A stretch of 64,000 nucleotides of DNA from Bradyrhizobium sp. C9 (GTDB lineage Bacteria; Pseudomonadota; Alphaproteobacteria; Rhizobiales; Xanthobacteraceae), in NCBI RefSeq assembly GCF_002532045.1, contig NZ_NWTG01000014.1:62001-126000 (forward strand), given 5' to 3'. Each line of letters begins with the position of its first letter. Position 1 is the first letter of the stretch. A model generated the notes under the pieces. It was given only the letters and a program-made list of their open reading frames with translations. It was not told where the DNA came from and made no database searches. Positions 34,636 through 43,369 of the stretch are shown in pieces. The translations under genes and the position numbers were made by a program.

Positions 34636-35031
34636 TCAGCCGGTTACAACATCATCTGTCGAACTTGTCGCGCCGGTGAGCGCAGCGGCTTCGTCCATCT
34701 GCGGCCGGAACGGCGTTCGTCCCATCCATGGCTGCATTTCCAGATGTTGCAGCCAATCCTTGACCGAGGGGATCCAGCCGAGATCGTCCTTGACGTGCTG
34801 TTCGCCGACGGTCCGTACCGGCACCTGCTTGCCGGCGCTGTTGGTCAGCGTGGCACCGAAGATCTTCTCGCAGAGGAAGATGCCTTCGCTGTGATGACGC
34901 AGCGCGCGGTGCCGCACGTCGGCGAGATGCGCCTTGCTCTCGTCGAACCAATCGTGGATCGGCAGGTAATCCTCGGCAACACCGCCGAACAGGCGCGCGG
35001 AACGCACGGCATGATGATAGGGATGCGCCAT
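34636..35031 (-). CDS. DUF6915 family protein
   Basis: The 131-residue soluble protein opens MAHPYHHAVRSARLFGG and carries the conserved IHDWFDESKAHLADVRHRALRHHSEGIFLCEKIFG stretch split by charged turns, which I recognise as DUF6915. Several His and Asp residues suggest metal binding, but function is unknown. It lies 6 bp after the upstream uncharacterised gene, so the two form a pair. Confidence 0.75.
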   Translation of the reverse strand: MAHPYHHAVRSARLFGGVAEDYLPIHDWFDESKAHLADVRHRALRHHSEGIFLCEKIFGATLTNSAGKQVPVRTVGEQHVKDDLGWIPSVKDWLQHLEMQPWMGRTPFRPQMDEAAALTGATSSTDDVVTG

Positions 35032-35037
35032 CGCAGG

Positions 35038-35751
35038 CTACCTCGTGATCTCGACGTTGCTTGTGACCGCATCGGCGGTGGGGTCGTCGGTCACGGTGCC
35101 CGCGTCGAGATCGACCGTGAACGCGCCGTACAGGACATGCTCGCCGGTGCCATAGCCGCTGCCGAGCAGCAGCGTCGCAAACTCCGAGCACAGCCAGTCG
35201 TGAACAAAGGAGTCGATCTGGTCGCGCTCGCTCCTGCCGTCGTACCGGCGCGTCACACCGCGCGCGACCAGCCGGTCGAGCAGTTTGCGCGCGACGAGTT
35301 GATCGACCAGTTCCGCGGTGGCGATGCGCGTGCCGTCCTGAAGCGTAGCACCCTCGAGCCAGGTGAATCCCTCGTCGTTGCCACCGTCATAGCGACAGTA
35401 GAGTTGCCGCACGCCGAGATCGGCGAGCACCGGAACGACCGCAGCGAGCAAACGCTGCCGGACAAAGACGGCCTGCGCGGCGCGTGCGGCATGCCAGGCT
35501 GCCGTCGCCTGCGGATTCGGCGCAGCCGGAGATTTGCGGCCGCGCAGGCGATCCCACAGGCTCGGTCGCGAAACCGGCACCTTGTCCGGCGCCGGCGGTT
35601 CCGGCGGGACGTCCAGGGAAAATTGAACGGGGTCGTGTTGCCCGCCATATTCCGGCGCCGGCAGATAGACGAACTGGTCGGCACGCGGCGGCGGCAGATC
35701 GGAATCGTCGTCGGGCCACTCGATTTGAGTTTGATCAAAAACAAACGGCAT
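35038..35751 (-). CDS. Uncharacterised protein, partner of DUF6915 gene
   Basis: This 237-residue protein starts MPFVFDQTQIEWPDDDSD. An acidic, proline-rich N-terminal part (1-60) leads into a globular region beginning SRPSLWDRLRGRK. The core (about 110-230) contains VRQLYCRYDGGNDEGFTW and a late acidic end. No family was recognised with confidence. The ATG at 35751 is preferred to one seven codons upstream by fit to the coding pattern. It is coupled to the DUF6915 gene at 6 bp. Confidence 0.65.
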   Translation of the reverse strand: MPFVFDQTQIEWPDDDSDLPPPRADQFVYLPAPEYGGQHDPVQFSLDVPPEPPAPDKVPVSRPSLWDRLRGRKSPAAPNPQATAAWHAARAAQAVFVRQRLLAAVVPVLADLGVRQLYCRYDGGNDEGFTWLEGATLQDGTRIATAELVDQLVARKLLDRLVARGVTRRYDGRSERDQIDSFVHDWLCSEFATLLLGSGYGTGEHVLYGAFTVDLDAGTVTDDPTADAVTSNVEITR

Positions 35752-35887
35752 TTGCACTCCACGGCTTGGCAACCCGGAACGAACGAGGCGCCCTGGCTGC
35801 CCCGGTGGGGGCTCACGGCCCGCACCATCGCGGTCGAATTATCGTATCCGGATCGGTACGGTTTTGTGACCCGCCGGATGCGACGGT

Positions 35888-35909
35888 GGCCGGATGAGAT
35901 CATCCGGCC
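35888..35909. repeat. Perfect hairpin of the GCCGGATGA family
   Basis: 10-bp arms GGCCGGATGA / TCATCCGGCC flank a GA centre, 13 bp before the ATG of the oxidoreductase gene. It may be a repeat remnant or affect translation of that gene. Confidence 0.6.
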
Positions 35910-35921
35910 TATAGAAGCACC

Positions 35922-37529
35922 ATGTCCAATCATGAAGTCGACGTCGTCATCATCGGTGCGGGGCACAACGGCCTCACCTGCGCGGCTTATCTCGCGATGG
36001 CCGGGCTCAAGGTCAGGATCGTCGAGCGCCGCACGGTGGTCGGCGGCGCCGCCGTCACCGAAGAGTTCTGTCCGGGTTTCCGCAATTCGGTCGCCGCCTA
36101 CACGGTGAGCCTGCTCAACCCGCAAATCATCTCCGACCTGAAACTTGCCGAGCACGGCCTCAGGATCGTCGAGCGCCGCGCGCAGAACTTCCTCCCTGCA
36201 CCCGACGGCAGCTACCTGCTGACCGGCGAAGGCCGCACCCAGCAATCGGTCGAAAGGCTGAGCCCGCACGACGCAGCCGCAATCAGAGTATTCTCGAGGG
36301 AACTTGAAGCCATCGCCGACGTGCTGCGCCAATTCGTGCTGCGCGCGCCGCCGAACCTGGTCGAGGGTTTTGGCCTTGGCGCGCTGAGTGAAGCCTTCAA
36401 CGCGCTTGGCACCGCCAACATTCTGCGGCGGCTGTCGCTCGAGCAGCAGCGCAATCTGCTCGACCTGTTCACCCGCTCGGCCGGTGAGATGCTCGACGAG
36501 CGCTTCGAGAACGACCTCGTCAAGGCGCTGTTCGGCTTCGATGCCATCGTCGGCAACTATGCCAGCCCTTACGCGGCCGGTTCGGCCTATGTGATGCTGC
36601 ACCATGCGTTCGGCGAGGTGAACGGCAAGAAGGGTGTCTGGGGCCACGCGATCGGCGGCATGGGCGCGATCACCCAGGCGATGGCGCACGCCGCGCGCAG
36701 CCATGGTGTCGAGATCGAAACCGATGCTGGTGTCCGCGAGGTGATCGTCGAGAAGGATCGCGCCACGGGCGTCATCCTCGACAACGGCGAGACAATGCGC
36801 GCCAGATATGTCGTCTCCAACGTCAACCCGAAGCTGCTGTACACGCGCCTGGTGCCGGAGGGCGCGCTGGCGAGCGAATTTCGCACCCGCATCGCGCGAT
36901 GGCAGAACGGCTCCGGCACGTTCAGGATGAACGTGGCGCTCAGCGCCCTGCCCTCGTTCACGGCGCTGCCCGGCCCGGGCGATCACCTCACCGCAGGGAT
37001 CATCATCGCGCCCGCTCTCGGCTACATGGATCGCGCCTGGCGCGATGCACGTGAGTTCGGCTGGAGCCGCGCGCCCGTCGTCGAGGTGCTGATCCCCTCG
37101 ACGCTCGACGGCAGTTTGAGCCCGCCGGGCCAGCACGTCGCGAGCCTGTTCTGCCAGCACGTCGCGCCGCAATTGCCGGATGGCAAATCATGGGACGACC
37201 ATCGCGAAGAGGTCGCCGACCTGATGATCGCAACCGTCGATCACTACGCTCCCGGCTTCGCAGGCAGTGTGATCGGCCGCCAGATCCTGTCGCCGCTCGA
37301 CCTCGAGCGGCAGTTCGGCTTGCTCGGTGGCGACATCTTTCACGGTGCACTGACCTTGAACCAGCTGTTCTCGGCGCGTCCGATGCTCGGCCATGCCGAC
37401 TACCGCGGACCGCTGCGCGGTCTCTACCATTGCGGCTCGGGCGCCCATCCCGGCGGCGGGGTCACCGGCGCCCCGGGGCACAACGCCGCGCGGGCGGTGC
37501 TCGCCGACCATCGTGCGCTGTTCACGTAG
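35922..37529 (+). CDS. FAD-dependent oxidoreductase, phytoene desaturase-like (CrtI/PYROXD2)
   Basis: The 535-residue protein begins with the dinucleotide-binding motif VIIGAGHNGLTCAAYLA (residues 8-24), followed by an ERR segment that usually contacts the FAD ribose. The C-terminal FAD motif GLYHCGSGAHPGGGVTGAPG is typical of CrtI/PYROXD2 relatives. Carotenoid genes are not seen nearby, so desaturation of phytoene is not implied; many such proteins have unknown substrates. A hairpin lies just upstream. Confidence 0.85.
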   Translation: MSNHEVDVVIIGAGHNGLTCAAYLAMAGLKVRIVERRTVVGGAAVTEEFCPGFRNSVAAYTVSLLNPQIISDLKLAEHGLRIVERRAQNFLPAPDGSYLLTGEGRTQQSVERLSPHDAAAIRVFSRELEAIADVLRQFVLRAPPNLVEGFGLGALSEAFNALGTANILRRLSLEQQRNLLDLFTRSAGEMLDERFENDLVKALFGFDAIVGNYASPYAAGSAYVMLHHAFGEVNGKKGVWGHAIGGMGAITQAMAHAARSHGVEIETDAGVREVIVEKDRATGVILDNGETMRARYVVSNVNPKLLYTRLVPEGALASEFRTRIARWQNGSGTFRMNVALSALPSFTALPGPGDHLTAGIIIAPALGYMDRAWRDAREFGWSRAPVVEVLIPSTLDGSLSPPGQHVASLFCQHVAPQLPDGKSWDDHREEVADLMIATVDHYAPGFAGSVIGRQILSPLDLERQFGLLGGDIFHGALTLNQLFSARPMLGHADYRGPLRGLYHCGSGAHPGGGVTGAPGHNAARAVLADHRALFT

Positions 37530-37569
37530 AGCGGACCGCGTCGGGCGCCGCGACCGTGGCCAGGCCAAG

Positions 37570-37739
37570 CTGTGGACAGGTCTGTTGAGAAGCTGTGGGC
37601 TGACCGTGGTCAGGCCTTGTGTCCCTCGGCAGGACAATCGGTGAGCATCCCGGTGGACTGCCTGTGGAACAGGGGCCGACAATTCCGGGACGACGCCCTG
37701 GATGTCCTGTGGACTGGCTGCGCGAGGCGCTGTGGACAA
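37570..37739. repeat. Cluster of five CTGTGG motifs
   Basis: CTGTGG occurs at 37570, 37593, 37662, 37707 and 37730, four of them continuing as GGA, in a gene-free stretch. The last reads TGTGGACAAC, one base from a DnaA-box complement. No phased repeat unit is evident. Confidence 0.4.
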
Positions 37740-37745
37740 CCTGTC

Positions 37746-37777
37746 AAAAAGAAAACACCGGGCCTCATAGCCCGGTG
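37746..37777 (-). terminator. Intrinsic terminator of the flp pilin gene
   Basis: Read on the minus strand, an 8-bp stem (CACCGGGC / GCCCGGTG) with a 6-base loop is followed by TTTTCTTTTT. It lies 26 bp after the stop codon of the pilin gene. Confidence 0.85.
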
Positions 37778-37802
37778 CTGCTCGAGAACGCCGTCCGCGA
37801 AA

Positions 37803-37967
37803 TTACTTGAGCGAGCTGGCGACCGTGTTGAACGTCCCACTCAAGTTCGTGCCGACGCCATTCACCGCAGCGATGATGGCGATAGCGATACCGGTCGCAA
37901 TCAGTCCATATTCGATCGCGGTCGCCCCGGATTCATTGTGCAAAAATCTAACGAAAAGAGTCTTCAT
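37803..37967 (-). CDS. Flp/Fap-type pilin subunit
   Basis: This is a 54-residue protein beginning MKTLFVRFLHNESGATAIEY. That is the Flp prepilin pattern: a short basic leader, Gly before the cleavage point, Glu then Tyr at positions 5-6 of the mature form, and a hydrophobic helix (GLIATGIAIAIIAAV). The end is TFNTVASSLK. Such subunits form Tad pili for adhesion. No tad assembly genes are in the window, so this is an orphan copy that depends on a locus elsewhere. It has its own terminator. Confidence 0.9.
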   Translation of the reverse strand: MKTLFVRFLHNESGATAIEYGLIATGIAIAIIAAVNGVGTNLSGTFNTVASSLK

Positions 37968-38010
37968 GGCAGCCCTGCCCTTGGTTGTGATGCCTGGAAC
38001 AGGGGAGTTC

Positions 38011-38026
38011 CCGGTTCCGGAACCGG
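38011..38026. promoter_or_regulatory. 16-bp perfect palindrome upstream of flp
   Basis: CCGGTTCC followed by GGAACCGG is self-complementary over 16 bp. It lies 44 bp upstream of the pilin ATG in the flp-prmA divergent gap and could be an operator for either gene. Confidence 0.4.
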
Positions 38027-38138
38027 TACTACTACGGTGAAATCTAAAGTTGCCTGAATCGGGAACCTATCAATTCTCGCGATATTCGATTGAATCAGGC
38101 TTGATATTTTAACAAAAACCGCGCTACCGGCCTCCGAT

Positions 38139-39026
38139 ATGACCCCGCCGACACACCGCGCCAGCATCACTCTTCCGGACGAATCGACCGCAAGACGGGT
38201 GGTCGACGCGCTTTCCGAGCTGTATTTTGAGGATCAGGCGGCTTTTGCGGCCTTCGAGCGGCCGGACGGCCGCTGGGACGTTACTGTCCACTTTGCCGAG
38301 GCGCCGGACCAGGCCCTGCTGCGCGAGCTGGTCGGTCAGGTGGTGTCGCGGCAGGATGTCGCATCAACTTTGGTATTTGACACGATCGAAGCGAAGGACT
38401 GGGTCAAGGCAAGCCTGGAAGATCTGGTCCCGGTTGCGGCCGGCCGGTTCATCGTCCATGGCCAGCATGACCGGCACAGGATACCGCCAAACAAGCTCGG
38501 GATCGAGATCGAGGCAGCGCTCGCCTTCGGCACCGGCCATCACGGCACCACGCGCGGCTGCCTGCTGCTGCTCGACCATGTGCTGAAGGCCTATCAGCCC
38601 CGGCGGATGCTCGATCTGGGCACCGGGACCGGCGTGCTGGGGATTGCCGCTGCCAAGGCACAACATCGCAAGGTGCTGGCAAGCGACATCGACCCGCCGT
38701 CGGTCCGGGTCGCCGAGGAGAATGCCCGGCTCAACGGGGCAGGACATCTGGTCGATGTGATCCGTGCCACCGGCTTTGCCGCGCCGCGGTTTGCCGAGGA
38801 CGGGCCGTTCGATCTGGTGCTCGCCAACATCCTCGCCAATCCGCTGCGCCAACTGGCAGGGCCGATGGCCCGACACCTCGCGTCATCCGCTCAGGTCATC
38901 CTCTCGGGCCTGCTGACGCACCAGGCACCGGCGGTCATCGCCGCCTATCGCGCCCGCGGGCTGGTGCCGCTGCGGCATCTGAAGATCGAGGGTTGGAGCA
39001 GCCTGCTGCTGCGCTCGGTCAGGTGA
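38139..39026 (+). CDS. prmA: Ribosomal protein L11 methyltransferase
   Basis: The 295-residue protein has the PrmA layout. An N-terminal substrate domain of about 80 residues is followed by the characteristic AFGTGHHGTTRGCL (129-142) and SAM-binding motif LDLGTGTGVLGIAA (158-171), then NPPY-like DLVLANILANPL (about 227-238). It methylates L11 in the cytosol. It is followed one base later by a cysteine-cluster gene. Confidence 0.92.
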   Translation: MTPPTHRASITLPDESTARRVVDALSELYFEDQAAFAAFERPDGRWDVTVHFAEAPDQALLRELVGQVVSRQDVASTLVFDTIEAKDWVKASLEDLVPVAAGRFIVHGQHDRHRIPPNKLGIEIEAALAFGTGHHGTTRGCLLLLDHVLKAYQPRRMLDLGTGTGVLGIAAAKAQHRKVLASDIDPPSVRVAEENARLNGAGHLVDVIRATGFAAPRFAEDGPFDLVLANILANPLRQLAGPMARHLASSAQVILSGLLTHQAPAVIAAYRARGLVPLRHLKIEGWSSLLLRSVR

Positions 39027-39027
39027 C

Positions 39028-39534
39028 ATGACCGCCGCCGGCAGACAGTGCGGCGACTGCACGCTCTGCTGCAAGGTGATGGCGATCGAGCAGCTGGCGA
39101 AGCCGGCCAACGCTTGGTGTGCGCATTGCAGGCCGGGGCGCGGCTGCCGGATCTATCCAAGCCGGCCGGCGGAGTGCCGCGCGTTCAGCTGCGTCTGGCT
39201 GGTCAACGAATTGCTGGAGGAGCACTGGAAGCCCTCGAGATCAAAGCTCGTCCTGACCACGTCGGACGACGGCCTCGAGGTCAGATGCGATCCGGGCTTC
39301 CCCGACGCCTGGCGCAGGCGGCCGTTTCGCAACGAGCTCAGGGAATGGGCGATATCCGGCGAGCCGCTCGACATGACCGTGGTCGTGATCGTCGGTCAAC
39401 GCATCACGTTGCTGACGGCGGAGCGCGAATTCGATCTGGGTGTCGTCGGCCCCGATGAGCGGATCGTGCGTGAACTCGACGGCACCCGGGTCGTCAATGT
39501 GACGGTGGCGAAGACGTCCAACCTCGCGCCTTAA
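39028..39534 (+). CDS. Cysteine-cluster protein of YkgJ type
   Basis: This 168-residue protein has an N-terminal cysteine cluster: CGDCTLCC (8-15), CAHCRPGRGC (31-40) and AECRAFSC (49-56). This resembles the YkgJ (UPF0153) zinc/iron-sulfur-chelating family. The C-terminal half is basic then acidic without known motifs. It begins one base after the prmA stop, so the two are co-transcribed. Metal identity and role are unknown. Confidence 0.78.
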   Translation: MTAAGRQCGDCTLCCKVMAIEQLAKPANAWCAHCRPGRGCRIYPSRPAECRAFSCVWLVNELLEEHWKPSRSKLVLTTSDDGLEVRCDPGFPDAWRRRPFRNELREWAISGEPLDMTVVVIVGQRITLLTAEREFDLGVVGPDERIVRELDGTRVVNVTVAKTSNLAP

Positions 39535-39552
39535 ACGCGATCTGGAAGTTGG

Positions 39553-39738
39553 TTATTCGGATGCTGCGGAATCGCGGCCGGGCGTGTCGACCTTGTCTTG
39601 ACCGGCTGCGCGCCTGGCGCGCGTCGCGACCAAACGGTCGAGCATCTGCACGATGACGCCACGTTGCTTCTGCTCGATCGGCGCGATCGGCCCGCGACGG
39701 ACCGGCGGCGAGATCTTCTCAAACGTGAATGCAGGCAT
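39553..39738 (-). CDS. Small conserved basic protein
   Basis: The 61-residue protein starts MPAFTFEKISPPVRRG and contains KQRGVIVQMLDRLVATRARR, a helical basic stretch. I have seen similar short proteins in Bradyrhizobium, but no function is known. The ATG at 39738 has a GAGGAG site upstream, which supports translation. It converges with the cysteine-cluster gene. Confidence 0.65.
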   Translation of the reverse strand: MPAFTFEKISPPVRRGPIAPIEQKQRGVIVQMLDRLVATRARRAAGQDKVDTPGRDSAASE

Positions 39739-39925
39739 CGTGCATCTCCTCACCGTTGAGTTGAGACACTCCTGGACACCCCCCGCACACTTGACCGGCG
39801 ATGGTGGACATCGTCCAGTCATTTCAACTATGCCATGATTCAAGCATAAGTAATGCCAAAAATGTGGTCATGCCTCAGCGCGTCGGCGCGAAGATCATGC
39901 TGCATCCGAAGAGAGTGCAAAGGCG

Positions 39926-41755
39926 ATGTTCGAAGCCCATTTCCAAACGTTCGAAGAGCCCGAAGGCGGCGTGGCGCTGACCGCGCGCTTAAGTGCACTG
40001 CGCGAGGAATTGGCGCGGCGCAAGCTGACCGGGTTTGTGGTTCCGCGCGCCGATCAGCAGCAGAATGAGTATGTTGCGGCGTCCGAGGAGCGGCTTGCCT
40101 GGCTGACCGGCTTCACCGGATCGGCCGGGCTCGCGATCGTGCTGGGCAAGGAAGCCGCCCTGTTCGTTGACGGGCGCTACACGCTGCAGGCCGGCAAGCA
40201 GGTCGATCGCAAGGCCTGGCAGGTCGAGCCGCTGGTCGAGCCGCCGCCTGAGCACTGGCTGACCCGGCACCTGGCAGCCGGCGACCGCCTAGGATTTGAC
40301 CCTTGGCTGCACACTTCTGCGGCAGCCGAACGGCTGGCGGCGGCCTGCGCCAAGGCCGGCGCCGAACTGGTCGCCGTCGACGGCAATCCGGTCGATACGG
40401 TCTGGCACGAACGGCCGGCGCCGCCGCTCGGCCCGGTCGCGATCCACGGCACGCAGTTCTCCGGCGAGATCGAGGCCGAGAAGCTGAAGCGCATCCGGCT
40501 CGAGATCAACAAGCTCGGCGTCGATGCGCTGGTGCTCTCCGACAGCCACGCGGTGGCGTGGACCTTCAACATCCGCGGCGCCGACGTCTCGCATACGCCG
40601 CTGCCGCTGTCCTACGCGCTGGTGCCGAAGGACGGCCGGCCGCTGGTGTTCATCGATCACCGCAAGCTGTCCAACGCGACCCGCGACCATCTCGAGCAGT
40701 CCGCCGATGTCGAGGAGCCGGCGGCGCTGACGACAAAACTGACCGAGCTTGCCAAACGCGGCGCCTCGATCGCACTCGACAGCGCGACCGCGGCCGATGC
40801 GTTGAGCCGCCTGATCTCCGGCGCCGGCGGCAAGCCGGTGCGCGGCAGCGATCCGGTCAGCCTGCTGAAGGCAGTCAAGAACCTCACCGAGATCGACGGC
40901 ACGCGCACGGCGCATCAGCGCGACGCGGTGGCGCTCGTCCGCTTCCTCGCTTGGGTCGACCGCGAGGCGCCATCCGGCCACCTCACCGAGATCGATACCG
41001 TCGAGGCGCTGGAAACCTTCCGCCGCCAGACCGGCGCGCTCAAGGACGTCTCGTTCCCGACGATCGCCGGCACCGGGCCAAACGGCGCCATCGTGCATTA
41101 TCGCGTGACGCGCAAGAGCAACCGCCGTATCGCGCCCGGCGATCTCCTGCTGATCGATTCCGGCGCGCAATATGAGGACGGCACCACCGACGTCACCCGC
41201 ACCATCGCGATCGGCAAGCCGACCGACGAGATGCGCGACCGCTTCACCCGCGTGCTGCGCGGCCATATCGCGATCGCCCGCGCGATCTTCCCTGACGGCA
41301 CCACCGGCGCGCAGCTCGACAGCTTCGCGCGGCAACATCTCTGGCAGGCCGGGATCGATTTCGAGCACGGCACCGGCCACGGCGTCGGCAGCTATCTCAG
41401 CGTCCATGAAGGGCCGGCGCGGATCTCCAAGCTCGGGACCACGCCGCTGAAGCGCGGCATGATCCTGTCCAACGAGCCCGGCTACTACAAGACCGACGCC
41501 TACGGGATCCGGATCGAGAACCTCGAGCTGGTGATCGGCACCGACATCGCCGGCGCCGAGAAGCCGGTCAACGCATTCGAGACGCTGACCCTGGCGCCGA
41601 TCGATCGCCGACTGATCGAGGTCAGCATGCTGAGCGACGCCGAGTTGAGCTGGCTCAACGACTACCACGCCCGCGTCGCCCGCGTGGTGCGTCCGCATCT
41701 CGACGACAATGCCACCAAGCTGTGGCTCGACGAGGCGACCGCGGCGTTGAAGTAG
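39926..41755 (+). CDS. Aminopeptidase P family Xaa-Pro peptidase (M24)
   Basis: This is a 609-residue, three-domain form of aminopeptidase P, with two creatinase-like N-terminal domains followed by a catalytic M24 domain (about 310-540). Metal ligands are visible: Asp in LLIDSGAQY and in DGTTDVTRT, His in HGTGHGVGSYLSVHEGP, and Glu in NEPGYY and RIENLELV. It removes an N-terminal residue before proline in the cytosol. The start could be a few codons later, as the first residues are poorly conserved. Confidence 0.92.
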   Translation: MFEAHFQTFEEPEGGVALTARLSALREELARRKLTGFVVPRADQQQNEYVAASEERLAWLTGFTGSAGLAIVLGKEAALFVDGRYTLQAGKQVDRKAWQVEPLVEPPPEHWLTRHLAAGDRLGFDPWLHTSAAAERLAAACAKAGAELVAVDGNPVDTVWHERPAPPLGPVAIHGTQFSGEIEAEKLKRIRLEINKLGVDALVLSDSHAVAWTFNIRGADVSHTPLPLSYALVPKDGRPLVFIDHRKLSNATRDHLEQSADVEEPAALTTKLTELAKRGASIALDSATAADALSRLISGAGGKPVRGSDPVSLLKAVKNLTEIDGTRTAHQRDAVALVRFLAWVDREAPSGHLTEIDTVEALETFRRQTGALKDVSFPTIAGTGPNGAIVHYRVTRKSNRRIAPGDLLLIDSGAQYEDGTTDVTRTIAIGKPTDEMRDRFTRVLRGHIAIARAIFPDGTTGAQLDSFARQHLWQAGIDFEHGTGHGVGSYLSVHEGPARISKLGTTPLKRGMILSNEPGYYKTDAYGIRIENLELVIGTDIAGAEKPVNAFETLTLAPIDRRLIEVSMLSDAELSWLNDYHARVARVVRPHLDDNATKLWLDEATAALK

Positions 41756-41785
41756 TAGCGGCGCGCCTCGGCCCCCACCCCCGGC

Positions 41786-41811
41786 GTCGTCCCGGCGCAG
41801 GCCGGGACGAC
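41786..41811. repeat. Short hairpin repeat (REP-like)
   Basis: An 11-bp stem GTCGTCCCGGC / GCCGGGACGAC closes a GCAG loop between pepP-like and MFS genes. It is the same family as 8647-8672 and the ends of 61129-61250. Confidence 0.7.
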
Positions 41812-41940
41812 AGTGTAGATGTTGCGCGAGGCGAAACTACCTCGCTTCGTCGCCCGAAATGCATGGGCGTATGCCGAAACACCCGTATTCCGCGCGAACG
41901 GGCACGCTACAGTCGTTCCACAATGCTGGATCGGACCTGA

Positions 41941-43218
41941 ATGCACGGCGTGATGGGCAAGCCGCCCGGCGCGGCCACACACAACATCGCGACATCGAAG
42001 GTCATGCTGCTGATGCTCGTCGTGATGACGGGCGTCGCGCCGATCTCGCTCTACATGCTGGTTCCAGCGCTGCCGGCGCTGGCGACCACGTTTGGCCGCG
42101 ACATTTCCATCGCGCAGATGACGGTGTCGCTCTACATGGTCGGCATCGCGCTCTCGCAGCTGATCATGGGACCGCTGTCCGACAAGTTCGGCCGCCGTCC
42201 GGTGCTGCTCGCGGGCCTCGGCCTGATGGTGGTGGCCGGCATCGGCTCCGACTTCGCCGAGACCCTGCCGCAGCTGATCGCGGCGCGCTTCTTCCAGGCG
42301 CTTGGCGGCGCCAGCGGCATGGTGATCAGCCGCGCCATCATCCGCGATCTCTATCCGCGCGAGCGGGTCGGCGCCATGATCAGCCTCGTCGTCGCCGCGC
42401 TGATGATCGCGCAGATGGTGAGCCCGCTCACCGGCGGTCTTTTGGAGACCGCATTCGGCTGGCGCGCGATCCTCTATTTCATCACCGCGGCGTCGCTGAC
42501 CGTGACGATCTTCATCGCGCTGGCACTGCCCGAAACCCGCCGCGACCGCGCCGACAGCTCCAGCTTCCGCGGCGACCTCGGCAAACTGCTGCGAAGCCGC
42601 GCCTTCGTCGGCTATCTGCTGTGCCAGGTGCTGGCGTCACAGATCATCTTCGCCTTCGCCGGCGGCGGTCCCTATATCGTCGTCACCCAGATGGGCCGCA
42701 GCAGCGCCGAATACGGCGCGTGGTTCGCGATGACGGGGTTCGGCTACTTCATCGGCAATCTGCTGTGCGTCCGCTTCGCGCCGCGCCACTCGCTGGAGAG
42801 ACTGATCTGGTTCGGGCTCGCGCTGCAGGTCGGCGGCAGTCTCTTGAACCTGATCTGGAGTTTCACTGGAGTAAACCAGGCGCCGCTCTGGCTGTTCGGC
42901 ACCCAGATGATCGTGATGGTCGCCAATGCCTTCGTGATGGCCAACTCCGCTGCCGGCGCCATCAGCATCCGCCCCGAGGCCGCCGGCACCGCCTCCGGCG
43001 CGATGGGCTTCCTGCAGCAGGGCATCGGTTCGCTGATCTCGCAGTTCGGTGCCTATCTCGGCGGCCACTCCACCACCACCCTGCCGCTGACGTCGGCGCT
43101 GTTCGCGATCTCGCTGGCCTGCGCCTGCACCATGATCTTCGTGGTACCGCGACGGAACGTGGTGGTGAGCGAAGAATTGATCGCGCAGGCCGAGGAAGAC
43201 GAGCAGGGCATGATGTGA
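41941..43218 (+). CDS. Bcr/CflA-type MFS multidrug efflux transporter
   Basis: The 425-residue protein has twelve predicted membrane helices. The MFS loop motif reads GPLSDKFGRRPVLLAGL, and helix 4 has RFFQALGGASGMVISRAIIRDLY, which is characteristic of Bcr/CflA drug:proton antiporters. It would export drugs or small metabolites. The first 15 residues are soluble, and the ATG at 41953 is an alternative start. Confidence 0.88.
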   Translation: MHGVMGKPPGAATHNIATSKVMLLMLVVMTGVAPISLYMLVPALPALATTFGRDISIAQMTVSLYMVGIALSQLIMGPLSDKFGRRPVLLAGLGLMVVAGIGSDFAETLPQLIAARFFQALGGASGMVISRAIIRDLYPRERVGAMISLVVAALMIAQMVSPLTGGLLETAFGWRAILYFITAASLTVTIFIALALPETRRDRADSSSFRGDLGKLLRSRAFVGYLLCQVLASQIIFAFAGGGPYIVVTQMGRSSAEYGAWFAMTGFGYFIGNLLCVRFAPRHSLERLIWFGLALQVGGSLLNLIWSFTGVNQAPLWLFGTQMIVMVANAFVMANSAAGAISIRPEAAGTASGAMGFLQQGIGSLISQFGAYLGGHSTTTLPLTSALFAISLACACTMIFVVPRRNVVVSEELIAQAEEDEQGMM

Positions 43219-43369
43219 GGGGCGCTCACCCCCAGCTCGTCACCCCCTGCACATGCGGGGGATCCAGTCCGCCGCGGCCTATCGGCTCAACAATGACTGT
43301 CTCTGGAATACCGGGTCCCCAGCTTTCGCGGAGGACGACAGCGGAGAACGCGGCACTGCTGCGCGCACC

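Noticed and set aside
37572..38057. Plus-strand open frame of 161 codons over the CTGTGG cluster and flp
   Set aside because: It runs antisense through the clear pilin gene, and its Leu-Trp/Cys-Gly content just reflects the CTGTGG motif.
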